Positions 9,949 to 21,914 of a stretch of DNA of 64,000 nucleotides are shown one piece after another. The position numbers and the translations under genes are program-made. The notes under the pieces are model-generated. The model searched no databases. It saw nothing but the letters and a program-made list of their open reading frames with translations, and was not told the DNA's origin. The stretch covers positions 23,377,371 through 23,441,370 of the forward strand of contig CALNVZ010003426.1 in NCBI GenBank assembly GCA_940671915.1. Direction: 5' to 3'. Positions within the stretch are counted from its first letter, which is position 1; every line of letters starts with the position of its first letter. The stretch comes from Paracentrotus lividus. Lineage: Eukaryota; Echinodermata; Echinoidea; Camarodonta; Echinidae.

Positions 9949-10777
9949 GACTGCTGTTAAACCGTATCTCAATATGATGTAAATTTGATATTCATGTGTA
10001 ATGATAATAATATATAACAATTTGGTAGAATAACTTTCTTGAATGCTTGAGCCGCTTAGTATGGGGGTCTCGCTGATGCTTGGTAATTGCTCTGCAACAT
10101 AAAGACACACGATTAATTTATTATTTTTTCTCGGTGGCCTCATGGACAGGGTGCCCAAAAGTTGATGATCTTAATCCTAACCCTAGCCCTAATCCTAATC
10201 TTAATCATATCCAAATCCTAATCCATGACTGTACCTGCATTACCTATGAGGCTACTAAGATAAAAATTTATCATAACTTTTTAAGGATCGTAAGTCTTTA
10301 TGTTACAGGGCAAATATTATATAATTAATATATTGAGGGAAATTATAAAAAGAAAAAAAACAATTAATTCTTGTGTAGTCCAAATGTATTGTACTGCACA
10401 CCTTACTAGTCAATATCTGACTTATATTAGATATGTTTGATACATTTTGTGAGATTTTGAAATGGGTTACACTTGTGTCATGTTCATAGCAAGCACTCTG
10501 AGCTGAACCATAGATACATGCACGGAATTGTCACATATATACATTATTTTAGCCTTTTAATGCAGTTATGCTATCATGATGTATATTGTTGTTATGCATA
10601 AACTCAGTAGGGCCTACATTGTGTTAGCTCAAGTATGTATGCGCTTACTGTTACACTATTGCATTATATTAGTAGATTCTCTGCTGAGGGGGGAGGGGGG
10701 TGTTGGGTTTTGACCGACATATATCAAATCAATCAGATATGAATATTTATGTCTGGGACCGACCTTTTACCCTAAAA
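9949..10777. other. TSG101 3' UTR and intergenic DNA with telomere-like repeat
   Basis: The untranslated sequence starts after the stop; no unambiguous poly(A) signal is visible. At 10170-10224 there is a short degenerate run of CCTAA/CCCTAG/CCTAAT words, an interstitial relic resembling the animal telomere repeat. The rest is unique-looking and AT-rich. Confidence 0.55.
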
Positions 10778-11605
10778 AGACTGGTGGGGGGGGGGTGGGC
10801 CATGATGGCCCCCCTACTCGATATTTTCCGCAACCATTCCGCCGCGCAAAATTCTTTGATTGTGGCGCTTGCTGACTTTTTACTTTCAAGTCTCGCGCAT
10901 CTTTTAAAACCATTTCCGCCAAAATCGGTCATACCGTTACAACGCTGCACGATTTTCAAAAATATCCGTCAGACCGCAAACGGTTCGAAAAAGTGATTTT
11001 GTGTACAAAGTCAATGCAAATGGAGTTTTCATCAAAATCGAAGAGAAATAGCAAAGTTATGATTTTTCGCAGGTTTTGAATTTTTTTAGGAAACAGTTCT
11101 TGGCATATTCAAATGAGCAAATTGATGATGTCACAGTCCCACTACTTTCTTTGTATTTTATTGTATGAAATACCAATTATCCAGATTTTCTGCCCCAAGG
11201 ACATATAAACAGGGCTTAATACTTGTGGAAGGTTCAAGGTCACAAATGCTTTTTCTTATTTCAGTATGAGCGATAGATTTTCTTTATGCGCAATGCATGA
11301 AAAAATGAGATAAATAGGATTTCATATAATAAAATACACAAGAGGTAGGGGGACTGTGACATCATCAGTTTGCTCATTTGAATATTTTAATATTCATGAG
11401 ACAATGCCAAGAACTGTTTTACGGAAAAAAATTCAATATCTAAAAAAATGCATAAACTTTGTTATTTTTCATCTGATTTTTATAAAAATTTACTGTGTTG
11501 TGCTTGTTAAATTTTACTTTACTTTACAAAACATTTTAATTTTAGCCCGGAGTCCTCCTTTAAGGGGGGGGGGGGAGGGCCATCATGCCCCCTTCCCCCA
11601 GTCTT
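10778..11605. mobile_element. Foldback element, about 830 bp
   Basis: The left end AAGACTGGTGGGG, followed by GGGCCATGATGGCCC, matches the reverse complement of the right end (GGGCCATCATGCCC then CCCCAGTCTT). Long internal arms at about 11081-11160 and 11332-11425 also pair, for example CAAATGAGCAAATTGATGAT against ATCATCAGTTTGCTCATTTG. The right arm has a roughly 20-bp insertion. The short ORFs inside are non-coding by-products. Confidence 0.8.
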
Positions 11606-12058
11606 GACAGCTACCAAAACACCCCAGTCTTATTAGGGTTAACCTCACCATCTGAAAGACGCGACTTCAAACTGAGGTCTGATTTGTGTCAGATTTTAAC
11701 TTTTACTTGTTAACTGGATTAAAGGGGCATGTCACAATGCTCAGTCTCCGTGTCCTATGCTCCCCTAGAGGGCGACATGTCAGAATAGATTCATTGGAAT
11801 TTAGTTAATATAATCCCTGTAAATTGGTACTATGTGATGTTCACTGGACCGATTAAAACTTTGCATCTGTCTGAGCTAATATTATTAGAATTTATACAGT
11901 GCTTATAAAAAAAAAAACCCCAAGGTAATCCATGTTTAGAGGAACCATATTCCAAGCTCATCTATTTTTGCTATTCACATGTACCATATAATTGAAAACA
12001 AACTCTTCACAATTGCAATGATACCTTCCTTGAATAAAAAATGTAAGGCATAAGTCAG

Positions 12059-12270
12059 TAATTTGCAAATGAAGGTGACAGGTATAGATTTTTTTTGTTG
12101 CAAGTTGTGAGAAAATAAAACAAGACTGAGTGAATGTTGTCCCTGCTGCATTGGAAAGGATTGTGTGCAATGATGTGCGACACAATTGAAAGCATTCACT
12201 CAGTCTTTCATCATTTGACAAAAATTTGCAGAATGGATTTGTATCTGTCACCTTCATTTGCAATTTATTC
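12059..12270. repeat. Inverted repeat (foldback), about 210 bp
   Basis: TTGCAAATGAAGGTGACAG on the left pairs with CTGTCACCTTCATTTGCAA on the right. The inner arms AGACTGAGTGAATG and CATTCACTCAGTCT also pair, leaving a loop of about 55 bases. Confidence 0.8.
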
Positions 12271-12989
12271 AGTTGTGCATGACATCTATCTATAATAATG
12301 ATAATAATATAATGAGGTAAGGAAGCCATCATGTTTTGTGGTTATAGATCTGTCTGTCGATCCCTCCATCCCTTACCCCTACCTGTGAACATCCCTATTA
12401 TCTTATGAAAATCATCTGATTTAGATTTTTGTGTAATAAGGGAAAAGGTCACAAATATCAATTTATTGAAGGACGGAAATATATCTCTTCATTTGTTTAA
12501 GAAATATCAATTATTACAGTAGGTGATATAATCATTACGATATGGGTAATTTTTTGTTTGTTATTCAAGCAAATCATAAACACCGGCTTCCTTTTTAACA
12601 GTGATTATACTACTTTTCATATTTAGGCATTAATTGATAACATTATGCCTACAGCGAAACAATGTTTTTATTTTATTCTGTACATGAATTGGAAATCATG
12701 AAATATATTTCTTTCAGGTTATTTTGGCAAGAGTAATTTGTAAACAGTTTATATACTTCGAATTAATAAAATGTATATTCCTTTTAAAATTTTCTCAAAA
12801 AGATGTCTATTGTCTGACTATGAGTAAATCATTGAAATGATTTTCCGATCGATTTCAAAGTATTTGCAATCAATTTGACATTTCTAATTTCGTCTGATAT
12901 GCGACTGACATAAAAATTCAGCTTTGAAATTAAATCTTGTGCTCTAAAAAGTAATTTTTAATAGAAAAGAGAACACAAGCCGTTTTACG

Positions 12990-13315
12990 CACTGTCCCAC
13001 TCCGCCGCCAAGCCGCAATACCCCGTCAGTTGCGGATATCAGCGGATAACACCGGATATTCAGCGCATAGATTAACTAAAGTATGTATTGCGGATGAATT
13101 GCGTATGTACGGCGGATGCTTTCCGTTCCCAAGAATTTTGAGCTGCTCAAAAATTCTGGGAACGGAAAAACGTGCCTTTCCAGATTATTGCGGAGTTGTG
13201 CGGATGTCGGCCAACTCAAACAAGCATGTTTCACGAATATTGCGGATGTTTAATATAAACCAATTTTGTGCGCAATTCATGCGCAAATCTGCCCAAACGC
13301 CAGTGGGACCGGGCC
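12990..13315. mobile_element. MITE bounded by GTCCCACT with a central palindrome
   Basis: GTCCCACT near the left end is matched by AGTGGGAC near the right end. The body repeats the word TTGCGGAT many times. In the centre (13120-13167) TTTCCGTTCCCAAGAATTTT faces AAAATTCTGGGAACGGAAA, a near-perfect palindrome with almost no loop. The GC-richer body contrasts with its AT-rich surroundings. Confidence 0.7.
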
Positions 13316-14632
13316 TATAGACATGCCAAATAATACATACAAATGCATATCAGGTAACCTTTAGCTGGGAAAACGGTTTCAGATTTTATTTTCCTCCCCC
13401 CACCCCCTCTTTTTTAATTTCCTTTTGGGCCTTCATCAGCTATAGTTGCCTTCCATTTTGACCTTGTTCAGGATCTCAGAAGATACTCTGCCAGCAAACG
13501 TTGTAATCATAATTCCAAGCCATACAGTCAGACAAGAATTCCCTGAGATTTTGAAGCTTTGCCGAAATATTGATGACGGAATACACGTATTACCATACTG
13601 CAGTCTATGGAGGGAAAACACTTTACAAAAAAATATTGTAAAGCACACAATGATGCTTAAAGGGATGCAGTAACATTGAATGATATTCAAATCACATTTT
13701 ATTCATTAAATTTTAGCTTATTTTGCCAACATAATAAACACTTAGGTCAGTCTGGTATCTCTTCAAAATTGCACGCTAGTTGCTTGCTTTACCTTCGAGA
13801 TATCAATGATTTCATACTCAAATGTTATAAACCATCCCCGAATGGTTTATAAAACCATGTGCTTTTTCCACATAGCACAACATACACCCATTTCCTGTTG
13901 TTATAGTCCCCGTCCTTAGCGGCCTGCTGAGCTAGCAACAGAGGGTACTGGTGTTCGGCTGTATGCTTGGCATTGCTGTTTTAAGGTTGTAAATGACTTC
14001 CATTTGATCTGTAAACTTTCAGTAGTTTGTTTTTACTGTTGGAACAATATAATTTATTAGTCTTGATCTAATTGCTCTTGTTTGTGAAGTTACCCAATCC
14101 TTAAGAAATACAATTTTCAGGGTTTCTTGACACGTTATTACATTCACTGACACAGGCCCGTCGGAAGGAATTTGAAAGTGGTACGGTATCATTTGGAAGT
14201 ATTAACCCCAAGTGGGATTCGAGTGGCCAGGGCATATAAGACAGTGAAGTTTATATCCTGTTCATTTGTTTGTTGTTAAATATTTGTTCTTCATATAATC
14301 GACTAAAACAACAACATTTTAAAAGCCATTTTTAAAACCTTTATGAAGAGGATACATGTATCATTAAACATGATAGAGCGAGCGCAACGCGCAAGCCCCC
14401 CAAATTTAATTTCTAACTGAAATAACAACATATTTAGTATTGTTTTTGTATTATGCTCATAAAAAGGATGCTTACTAATCAAAGAAATAATGCGAGCGTG
14501 AAGCACTATCTCAAAGTTTTTGATAAACAGTAAGTATTGGACTGAAATTGCTATAAATCGGATGACACGACATTTTTTGCTCTGCTGAAAATGCTCTGCT
14601 GACAAATAATGTTTCGGTGGAAAAAAAAACCA
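13316..14632. other. Intergenic, nothing firmly identified
   Basis: No gene or clear element is recognised. A short GCGAGCGCAACGCGCAAGCC-like phrase near 14379 resembles phrases at about 37580 and 53545 (a dispersed-repeat fragment). Confidence 0.5.
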
Positions 14633-14819
14633 CGTCCGGTTGCGTCCAACATTTATTTTCTTTTCTGCGGATCCCAACGGATGCCTTCCCATCATCGTCA
14701 GAAGTGGAAATAAGATAATTTCGTTCATCCAATTAAACAAAGAAATACGTAAGAAATGATAGAATAGAAGATGAAAAAAGATTAAAACGACGAAAACGAA
14801 ACTAGAGTGACTGCAGCAT
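14633..14819 (-). mobile_element. Degraded reverse copy of the 230-bp MITE family
   Basis: TCCGGTTGCGTCCAA, then TTTTCTTTTCTGCGGATCC, then GACTGCAGCAT match the reverse complement of the two elements at 16703-17183. One terminus is disrupted. Confidence 0.6.
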
Positions 14820-15046
14820 CAGTGTCTGTGTTACACTGTAGCAATAGTGCAAGGACGTTTCCTGCAACTTTCTTCCACAATGTTTGTCCCAATTATATTT
14901 CATTATATCGATTTCTGAGGTGAAAATATTCGGATTTATTATATTGTGTCCAAGAACTTAGACTTTATGTATTTTATCTTTTATTTTCTTTATTCGTCAT
15001 TGTAATACTTATCATACCCTCACCCGTATTAAGTATTGCAACATAG

Positions 15047-15050
<4 letters not shown>

Positions 15051-15078
<28 letters not shown>
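15051..15078. repeat. Poly(A) tract, 28 bases
   Basis: Uninterrupted adenines. It could be a retroposon tail, but no target duplication was recognised. Confidence 0.8.
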
Positions 15079-15080
<2 letters not shown>

Positions 15081-15185
15081 AAAAAATACGTGCATTTTTT
15101 ATATTTTTCAAGTCTTTATATACAATTTTGTTATATTTCTTTTATAACAAGAGTGTGGTCGAATATTTTGGTATTTTCTGAAAGG

Positions 15186-16497
15186 TAGGGGAGACCAGGA
15201 ATGGAAGTTACACGGTCAGTTGTTACAGTTTCAGTGTGCTAAGTTGGAACAAGAGAGTTCGCGCTAACTGGCATCTATATACAGCCTACACATAGCTGTG
15301 ATGAACTGCTGGTCGTGAGGTTTCTCCGTTGTTTCATTAAAAGGAAAACAAAAAGAACATTTTTTACAGTTCCAAGTGAATTTTTAACAAAATTAAAATT
15401 GTAATAGTTCTTAAAATTGAAGGCACATGATGATAGTCTGGTATTGTGAATAAGTACATGTATGTCACTAATATACCCCTGAGACCATGCCCTGTAATTC
15501 TGCCTAATGGCTTTGCTACAGTTGATTTTATGTGTAAAAATCACCAACGGGGTACACTGTAAAAAAAAAGGTAACTCGCAAGAAAATGAGAAACTAATGC
15601 TTTCTCCCAACGGAGTAAATTTGTTACGCTTAACAGAGCTAGTAAAAGATAACGCGCAAGAAAATGAGTAAACATAATTATGCTTTAGTCCCAACGGAGT
15701 AAATTTTGTTTACTCTTAACAGGAGTAAAAAGGTAACTCGCAGAAAATGAGTAAACTAATGCTTTATCCCAACGGAGTAATTTTGTTTACGCTTAACAGA
15801 GCTAGTAAAAAGGTAACTCGCAAGAAAATGAGTAAACTAATTGTTTACTCCTTTCGAAGCTAGGAATATACATAGATGACTAAAAGTTACTCTTTTCTGA
15901 GTACATTGGCTCTACTGCATGAGTAATATTTTTTACTCAATTTCACGCGAGTTACCTTTTTGCTCAGTATTGGGTAAGATTTTACTCATCTTTTTTACAG
16001 TGTAGGTTGTTACAACAACCTACCCCATGTCGATGTAACAACCTACCCCAATTACATTACACATGTAAAGAAATTTTGTTTCAATTTTCAGCTGTTAATA
16101 TTGTGATATTTCTATTATTACTTAAGTCTATTCTAGAGCTCTACTTGATCTACTGTTAACGATACAAAGAAACTGGGAATGTAAAACAAAAGTACGGTAT
16201 AAGAGATTACACCTTGTAACAAATTACCCCGTATGTTTACATATAGTAACAGTTTACCCCGTATGGTGTAACAACTTACCCCGTATACGGGATAGGTTGT
16301 TACAAAAAAAAAAAATGCCTTCATTAATTAAGCTGTAGTTAATTAGTGTTTACATGTTTTTCAAGTTTTTTGTGCCACAGGTTTTAGCCAACATAATATG
16401 CTAACTACAGACCCAAAATGGAGTGTGTGAGTACTTTCATTAGAATTATCTGGCCCAAAATGTGAATTTTGTAACGTCCATCCCCGGTCTCCCCTAT
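15186..16497. mobile_element. Inverted-repeat element with TAGGGGAGACC termini
   Basis: The left end TAGGGGAGACCAGGAATGG mirrors the right end, whose reverse complement is TAGGGGAGACCGGGGATGG. Between them 'GTAACAACTTACCCC'-type phrases recur at several places (about 16007-16290), and another element is inserted at 15554-16003. No protein-coding capacity. Confidence 0.75.
15554..16003. mobile_element. Nested MITE with CACTGTAAAAAA termini and internal tandem repeats
   Basis: TA|CACTGTAAAAAA on the left and TTTTTTACAGTG|TA on the right give TIRs and a plausible TA duplication. Inside are about four tandem copies of a roughly 80-bp unit carrying GGTAACTCGCAAGAAAATGA and CCCAACGGAGTAA. It interrupts the larger element around it, so it inserted later. 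Confidence 0.8.
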
Positions 16498-16702
16498 AGA
16501 ATTATCCCTTTTCATTCTTGAGAGAACTAAACATTGTATGACAGGAACCGGTTATTTCTTAAACAAAAGGGAAAGAAAAACAGAACAATGCTCCAAATGA
16601 AATTCTTCTTCTTCTTGAGTCCTTTCAATTTTTGTTTATTTGTGAATTGAAATTTGATTCAGACTCTGCCCATTAGATACTGAACGCAGGCGATCCCTTA
16701 AT

Positions 16703-16935
16703 GCTGCAGTCACACAGACACTTACGTATAGATACGTTTGTGTTGTTTTAATCTTATTTCTTTTTCTATTCTTTCATTTCTTATGTATTTCTTTGTTTTA
16801 CTGGATGAACAGAATTATCAAAATTTTCCACTGCTGACTATGACGGGTAGGCATCCGTGGGGATCCGCAGAAAAGAAAATAATTTTTGGACGCAACCGGA
16901 CGTAACTCAACGTAAGTGTCTGTGTGACTGTAGCA
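16703..16935. mobile_element. MITE, copy 1 of an adjacent pair
   Basis: The left end GCTGCAGTCACACAGACACT and right end AGTGTCTGTGTGACTGTAGC are near-perfect inverted repeats of about 25 bp. The body holds TTGTGTTGTTTTAATCTTAT and GGACGCAACCGGACG. Confidence 0.9.
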
Positions 16936-16955
16936 TTAGGCGAAACGGTAGTAAT

Positions 16956-17183
16956 GCTACAGTCACACAGACACTTACGTATAGATACGTTTGTGTTGTT
17001 TTAATCTTATTTCATCTTCTTTTCTATCGTTTCTTATGTATTTCTTCATTTTACTGTATGAACTAAATTATCAATATTTCCACTGCTGACTATGACGGGT
17101 AGGCATCCGTGGGGATCTGCAGAAAAGAATTTTTGGACGCAACCGGACGTAACTCAACGTAAGTGTCTGTGTGACTGTAGCAT
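16956..17183. mobile_element. MITE, copy 2 of the pair, same orientation
   Basis: It is the same element as 16703-16935, with perfect TIRs GCTACAGTCACACAGACACT and AGTGTCTGTGTGACTGTAGC. Only about 20 bases separate the two. Their bodies differ by small indels. Confidence 0.9.
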
Positions 17184-18789
17184 AAGATCAGCTGGGGAAC
17201 AGGGGGAAGGCAGAAGAGGGCAATGTAGGAGGTGACTCATGGTCTCCTCCTCTTCGCGTTCGCAAACTGGCTGTCCTTCAGTGTTGATGCCCCATTTATG
17301 GAAGATTTAGATTATTTTTAAAGCCAGTACGAACTAGCAGCCTTGTATAGCACCATCTCAAGTCCTTAACTTCTCAATTCTGCCCCGATTCCTTACCCAT
17401 AATGCAACATCATGAGCAGTGTAGTCTTATGATACAAACCCAAGTTGAATGACAACACACTAATTTACTACATTCATACCCCAATAATAATGCAAACAAG
17501 TTGCTAATCAAGTACTTCCCCCTCGAAACATTTTAGTTTCCTTCATACAAATAAAATTATAGGCTATTTTAGTCACTCCAATCTTGATAGTTATCTCAAA
17601 AGGTATACTTTTAGACTAGCTATTTATAACACATAGTCAATGGGAGTGTTGGTCAGTTCGTTCCCCCACTAAATAGAGTCATGAATCGTATTTAAAATTT
17701 CTCCGAAAACTTTCTTCAGGTCTTTTTACCTTTTTGCAAGTGTATAATCGCCAAAAGAACCTGTGCATTGGAAAAGCAAAAACAAAGCAAAAACACAAAC
17801 AAAACAAATCACCAATTTCGGCCGTTTGCAAGGGAAATTGAATCTTGTATTATTCCACCAAATCATTGAACTGTAGCCCATTTCTAATAGCAATTGTATT
17901 GTAATGTCTGCAGCACTCGAAGTTTCCTTTGCAGATGCTGTACAAGAAGTTCGATGTTACATTTCGGCCTCTGTTACATTTATGTAACAATGTGTCGTGT
18001 TCATACAGCGGTAAGAAATACCACACCAAAATGGTACAAAGATGCGGGAGGAGTTACTCTTTCGGAAATGTAAAATAAGTGAAGATGCTATTACACAGAT
18101 GTTCGTATGTTAATTTTACCCTCTGTTTTCTCAAAACTGATTTTATGTAACATAGGAACTTCTAGACGAGCATCTTCATTTTATTATATATTTTGCGTGT
18201 GTATCACAGAGTCTTTTTTTGGCGCGCTCTCCTCAATTCAACAGAGCAAAAGAAATTATTGTCCGGGTGTTGGGTTTTTACTTGGCCAGTGTACCGGTAT
18301 ATTTGGCCATTATTCATATGCGAAAGGCTATAAACGAAGCTTGAAAATATTGTTATTGGTTCTCTTTTACTCTCAGAATGAAGAGAATATAATATATCCA
18401 TTCAATGTCACATAGTATAGGCATTAGTTAAACATTAAAGCATGACAAGGAGTCAATGGCGACATCCCATACTTCATTAATGATTGTTTTTCTAAATTAC
18501 TTTTACTTGCAAGAGTGCACATGGACTCCAATATAGTAATAAACTACTCTAATGGCAAAACGGGATAATCCTACTGGCCATATATAATTAGCCACTCCTT
18601 GAAAACAAAATTTCAGCCTTTCTGTAATCGTTATATTTCAGTTATATTCTTGTTGTCATTTTTGTATCCTCTAAGTTAAAGCCTGTCCCTTTTCATTCCT
18701 GGGAGCAAATATGACCAAACCCTTTATTTTTTCTTTAACAAAGAGAGAGAAGGGGGGGGGGCGGAGAGTTACTTGTATATATTATATGT
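17184..18789. other. Intergenic, no gene recognised
   Basis: AT-rich sequence with short chance ORFs on both strands. A 102-codon plus-strand ORF (18107-18415) has no recognisable domain and is probably not a gene. A short purine-rich run lies at about 18742-18770. Confidence 0.5.
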
Positions 18790-18850
18790 GTTAGGCGAAT
18801 GAATGAGACAGATGATTCGAAACGTAGCTCTCAAATTCCTTTATTTCACA

Positions 18851-18880
18851 AGCTTTCGGCCGAATGGCCTTCGTCAGGCT
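18851..18880 (-). ncRNA. Hammerhead-ribozyme-like core (left palindrome arm)
   Basis: On the minus strand CTGACGA is followed by a GGCC-ATTC-GGCC stem and GAAA, the order of the conserved hammerhead core. GTAGC before it can pair with GCTAC downstream (stem I). There is one extra A before stem II, and the bases before GCTAC are GA, not the required U-H. It is probably a decayed or coincidental motif. Confidence 0.3.
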
Positions 18881-20628
18881 ACAAAATAGAGACAAACAAA
18901 ATTTGTCAAAACATGAGTGGTTTGATAGGCAAAATCTGTTATATGAACAAAATTTAACAGATATATTTGTTTTTATTGATCTGTCAAGATTAAATGTTAA
19001 GGTATTAATATATATATGTTATACAATTCACTGTAAAACTATATGAGAGGGAGAGAGAGAGGAGAGAGGGAGAGAGGAGAGGGAGAGAGAAAGGAGGAGG
19101 GCGGGGAGGGTGAGAGAGAGAGAGAGAGAGAGAGGAGGAGAGAAAGAAGAAAAAGTGGCAAGAGTCACAATGAGAGGGAAAGATCGATTTACGAGCATGT
19201 GTTATGTACAGTAATAGCAGTTATAATGTTACCCAAAAAGAGAGATTAATTATTATTTCCGGTTGTTTTGTTCATCTGATAGGGCGCTCTAGGGACAGAG
19301 AGGTCCATTTGTACTGCGTTTCCATGAATGTTATTCTGTGCATCAAATTTGTTATGTAAATACTACACAGTGAAAGTAGCTCAGTTATAAAACATACATA
19401 CGATGCATACACCTTACCTAATAATATACACAAATATATAACAAATGTATAAATTTATGTAAAGTCTTATACATACAAGTACAGTGTACACAACTGCTTA
19501 TAAAACTAATATATGCATACACCCATAATAGTGTATGTGTTTGCAGACTTATATAGTCTCCGCAGAACATATAATTATATATTATATATAATATATAATA
19601 TATGATACAATAATAATAATACACACACCCCCACACCTAACGCATATATGCTAAGAATTATGAAGAAGGATATACACATGATATATATATATAATCATTT
19701 ACCAGATTTTGTAGAGTGTATACTTAGTAACACAGACGTATGTAGGTACATCTAGGCATGGTGATACTCACATGCCTAGATGTTACCTACATACGTCTGT
19801 GTTACTAAGTATACACTCTACAAAATCTGGTAAATTCAATGTGTTATACCTTTCTTCATAATTCTTAGCATATCATGCTTAGGTGTGGGGGTGTGTGTAT
19901 TATGGTATATGTATCAATATATTATATATTATAATTATATTATATTATATGTTTCTGCGGAGACTTATATAAGTCTGCAAACACATACACTATTATGGGT
20001 GTATGCATAATGTATTTTATAAGCAGTTGTGTACACTGTACTTGTATGTACAGACTTTACATAAATTTTATACATTGTTATATATTGTGTTATTTTATTA
20101 GGTATGGTTGTATGCATCTGTATGTGTTGTTTATAACTGAAGCTACTTTCACTGTGTAGTATTTACATAACAAATTGTTCAGAATAACAATTCATGGAAA
20201 CGCCAGTACAAATGGACCTCTCTTGTCCCCTAGAGCGCCCTATCAGATGAACTAAAAACAACGGTAATAATAATTATCTCTCTTTTCGGGTATGACATTA
20301 TATATGCTATTACTGTACATAACACATGCTCGTAAATCGATCTTTCCCTCTCATTGTTACTCTTCCACTTTTCTTTTCTTTTCTCTCTCTCTCTCTCTCT
20401 CACCCTCCCCGCCTCTCCTCTTTCTCTCTCCCTCTCTCTCTCCTCTCTCTCTCTCCCTCTCCATATAGTTTTACAATGAATTGTATCACATATTATTATT
20501 ATCATAACCTTATCATTTAATCTTGACAGATTATATAAAAACAAATATCTGTTAAATTTTTGTTCATATAACAGATTTTGCCTGTCAACCACTCATGTTT
20601 GTCAAATTTGTTTCGTCTTATTTTGTAG

Positions 20629-20654
20629 CTGACGAAGGCCATGTCGGCGAAAGC
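20629..20654 (+). ncRNA. Hammerhead-ribozyme-like core (right palindrome arm)
   Basis: This is the mirror copy: CTGACGA, AGGCC, a short loop with TCGGC, then GAAAGC, with GTAG before and CTAC at 20675-20678. The stem II pairing is weaker here. Penelope-like retroelements are known to carry hammerhead motifs near their ends, which makes the motif worth noting. Confidence 0.27.
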
Positions 20655-20882
20655 TTGTGAATAAAGATTGAGAGCTACGCTTTCGAGTCATCTGTCTTCA
20701 TTCATTTCGCCTATACTAATAAAAGACTGGTTCACTGCATAGCACGTTATTCAAGGGGCCCGTTTCACTATATATATATGTATATATATATCTAAAGAAC
20801 CACAGTCTTACATTATTATTATGCCAGCAGATTGATTTTCAATTCTATATAACTGAAAAAAGTGGTATTCGGTAAAATACCG

Positions 20883-21756
20883 TTAGGGTAGCCGGGGCAA
20901 CTGTAATAGAGGCCTCAATCCCTAGCAGAAACACGCTGCAAACTTAACCTGTGTACAGATCATGTGCATTTCATCACTCCACATGCTGTTTAGAGTGTAA
21001 ACAGATTTAATGGTTCGTTGAACTTTCTATAGCAAAAAAAAAAAAATAATAAATAAATAAAAAAAAAAAATAAATAAAAAAAAAAAAAAATAGTCTTTGT
21101 TTTTTTTTTTTTTTAGCAGGAAGAATATCTCTTACACATACCAAATATTTTCTTCGGACAAATATGTGGTTGAGCTATGGCTGTCATTTTAATTATTAGA
21201 AATTATGTTTTAGGCATGTAATTGCTAAAGTTCAACGATGAATACCTGAGCTAGATAGAAAAATATTTCCAAATATGGTCGCCACCTCGGGGGCAATTGT
21301 AACATAACTGTTAACTAAGTAGGTATAGCCGTATACTACCACGGAACGCTGCAGTGCGCTGCCACCGCATGTACACCAGTACATACACTGCAGAACCCCA
21401 TGCCATGCAACTTAAGTCAAGCATTGACATGTTTTATTATAATAGCTTATGTGGTTAAATGTTGTTTAAATCTTGGATCTGTTCAAGTGCATAGCTTTGA
21501 TAAAGAAAACAAATTTTACAATTTCATGTGTTTACAATTGCTCCGTGTTCTGGGGCAATTGTAACACTCGACCTCATGTTTTTTTTAAATGATAATGGCT
21601 TCAAAATAAATAGTTTTACTTAACCCAAACCTATTCATATGTCGAGCACAGACATGCATAATTCGTTTTATTAGTTTTAAGCAAAGTATTTACTGCTTAT
21701 AAAGTTGATAAGTCAAATTTGAAGAAAAAAATACAATTGTCCCCAGTCTCCCTTAC
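20883..21756. mobile_element. Inverted-repeat element with internal GGGGCAATTGTAAC words
   Basis: The left end TTAGGGTAGCCGGGGCAAC and right end GTCCCCAGTCTCCCTTA are imperfect inverted repeats of the GGGAGACTGGGG type. The word GGGGCAATTGTAAC occurs at about 21290 and 21552. An A-rich (AAAT)n block lies at about 21033-21098. Confidence 0.65.
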
Positions 21757-21913
21757 CACCCCGTAGTGGCTCCGACGGACTTGACTGACAGCATATAGGG
21801 CCATACCAGCTGAGGTTTCGCAAAGTTACTAAATCTAATACTCACCAAAGTTACTAAATCATATATGCAACTCCCTAGCTGGTAACCATCTTCCTCGGTT
21901 ACGTATTTTAACA

Positions 21914-21914
21914 C

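Larger units (their letters stand above)
18790..20714. repeat. 1.9-kb near-perfect palindrome
   Basis: The left arm 18790-19760 reappears as reverse complement at 19771-20714, around a 10-base spacer. Central arms TAGGTACATCTAGGCATG and CATGCCTAGATGTTACCTA match. The outer ends also match: GTTAGGCGAATGAATGA against TCATTCATTTCGCCTAT. The left GA-rich tract (about 19045-19140) faces a TC-rich tract (about 20380-20460). The arms differ by scattered substitutions and indels, so they are not simple copies of one read. Confidence 0.9.

Noticed and set aside
10172-10224. True telomere or chromosome end
   Set aside because: Only a few degenerate CCTAA-type words, embedded in ordinary sequence next to the TSG101 3' end.
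19043-19249. 68-codon Arg/Glu/Gly-rich ORF
   Set aside because: It is the translation of a GA-rich simple repeat in the palindrome arm.
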